From assembly GCA_030550735.1 (NCBI GenBank), contig JAUQOT010000012.1, positions 1-14,403 of the forward strand: a stretch of 14,403 bases of DNA, read 5' to 3'. The position numbers and the translations under genes are program-made. How positions within the stretch are numbered: position 1 is the first letter of the stretch; each line of letters starts with the position of its first letter. The stretch is from Patescibacteria group bacterium (lineage in GTDB: Bacteria > Patescibacteriota > Minisyncoccia > UBA6257 > HR35). This document shows, one piece after another, positions 13,794 through 14,403 of this stretch. The notes under the pieces were generated by a model that worked only from the letters and a program-made list of their open reading frames with translations, did no database searches and was not told the DNA's origin.

Positions 13794-14403
13794 ATGGAGA
13801 ATGTTTTAGTTTTAGGAAAAATTATATATAGAGAAAGGGATTTAGTTTTTGGAATCAAAAGAGAGGACAGGCGAAAACATGTTTATATAATTGGGAAAAC
13901 AGGAACGGGCAAAACAACTCTTCTTTTAAATATGATTATTCAGGATATCAAAAATGGTGAGGGGTTAGCTTTTTTTGATCCTCACGGTGATGCGGTAAAA
14001 ATTCTTTTAAATTATATACCTAATGAAAGAATTGAAGATGTTATTTATCTTAATCCAGCTGATTTTAATCATCCTTTTGGTTTTAATGCTCTAGAAAATG
14101 TTAGTTATGAAAAAAGACATTTAGTAGTCTCAAGTATTTTATCTGTTTTCAAAAAAATTTGGGTTGATGCTTGGTCAGCAAGAATGGAATATCTTTTAAC
14201 AAATGCACTTTTAAGTCTTTTGGAATTTCCTGGCGCTACTTTTCTAGATATTAACAGACTCTTTAGTGATGATGATTTTAGAAAAAGAGTTGTAAGCAAT
14301 CTTAAAGATCCGGTTGTAAAATCTTTTTGGGAAAAAGAATATGAAAAATATCATCTAACTTTTAGAACCGAGGCTGTTGCTCCTATTCAAAATAAGACAG
14401 GAC
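13794..14403 (+). CDS. Partial VirD4/TraG-like (DUF87-type) ATPase, N-terminal 203 codons
   Basis: The frame is open from the ATG at 13794 to the right edge. The first residues (NVLVLGKIIYRERDLVFGIKREDRRKH in order over 3-29) lead into a Walker A, GKTGTGKT (34-41), and a FFDPHGD motif (60-66), followed by VIYLNPAD and HPFGFNALE. These are the hallmarks of CPR type IV secretory/conjugation-type ATPases of the VirD4/TraG superfamily, ring-shaped pumps that move DNA or protein across the membrane. The Walker B and arginine-finger regions would lie beyond the window. It follows the DUF8128-like gene by 12 bp, where a TATAAT (13782-13787) sits six bases before the ATG. No disruption is seen in the visible part. 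Confidence 0.88.
   Translation, partial: MENVLVLGKIIYRERDLVFGIKREDRRKHVYIIGKTGTGKTTLLLNMIIQDIKNGEGLAFFDPHGDAVKILLNYIPNERIEDVIYLNPADFNHPFGFNALENVSYEKRHLVVSSILSVFKKIWVDAWSARMEYLLTNALLSLLEFPGATFLDINRLFSDDDFRKRVVSNLKDPVVKSFWEKEYEKYHLTFRTEAVAPIQNKTG

Noticed and set aside
14105..14299. Minus-strand open frame inside the VirD4/TraG-like gene
   Set aside because: It is antisense to a frame with Walker A and continuous family similarity.
1..14403. Possible recoding of TGA as Gly
   Set aside because: Several genes end cleanly at TGA in ATGA overlaps, and extending through these stops would merge unrelated proteins.
1..14403. CRISPR array, tRNA, rRNA, transposon or phage genes
   Set aside because: No regularly spaced repeats, cloverleaf sequences, transposase motifs or terminal inverted repeats were found on reading both strands.

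Overview
The window is strongly A+T-rich, almost fully coding, and looks like the chromosome of a reduced-genome bacterium of the Candidate Phyla Radiation (Patescibacteria, possibly a Parcubacteria-type lineage). The reasons are very short intergenic gaps, ATGA/TAATG stop-start overlaps, unusually small versions of several conserved proteins (UvrC 418 aa, HrcA 210 aa, SecG 71 aa), almost no Shine-Dalgarno sequences, and a DUF8128-like protein followed by a VirD4/TraG-like ATPase, a pair familiar from CPR genomes. TGA is used as a stop, so the recoded-TGA lineages (Gracilibacteria/Absconditabacteria) are unlikely.

Layout. (1) Positions 1-3212, minus strand: a tightly coupled cluster reading gpmI-like, uvrC, secG, then a partial lipoprotein or solute-binding-like gene that runs off the left edge. 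(2) 3213-3290: divergent control region. (3) 3291-6140, plus strand: rny (RNase Y), an HU-family DNA-binding protein, and a probable holA (DNA polymerase III delta). (4) 6109-10811, minus strand: a heat-shock operon in the order hsp20, hrcA, grpE, dnaK, dnaJ, rpsT. The rpsT tail overlaps holA on the opposite strand by 32 bp. (5) 10812-11108: divergent control region with a good sigma-70 promoter for the heat-shock operon and a diverged CIRCE operator lying over it. (6) 11109-11312, plus strand: a 67-aa single-span membrane protein with its own -10 element and a strong rho-independent terminator. (7) 11446 to the right edge, plus strand: a sigma-region-4/HARE-HTH fusion protein, a DUF8128-like membrane protein and the first 203 codons of a VirD4/TraG-like ATPase.

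How the parts fit. The heat-shock operon is self-regulated: HrcA made from gene 2 should bind the inverted repeat over the promoter, and GrpE-DnaK-DnaJ and Hsp20 form the chaperone set. Ribosomal protein S20 is carried at the end of the same transcription unit. The right-hand genes look like the start of a DNA or protein translocation/type IV-secretion-like locus headed by a transcription-factor-like protein.

Most interesting observations: the phosphoglycerate-mutase-like protein keeps its metal site but has Cys instead of the catalytic Ser and has lost most known substrate-binding residues. A GGTCG motif lies 27 or 28 nt upstream of the start codon of four genes that probably have their own promoters. 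The HrcA operator has changed symmetrically in both arms compared with consensus CIRCE. No tRNA, rRNA, CRISPR array, transposase or prophage gene was seen.
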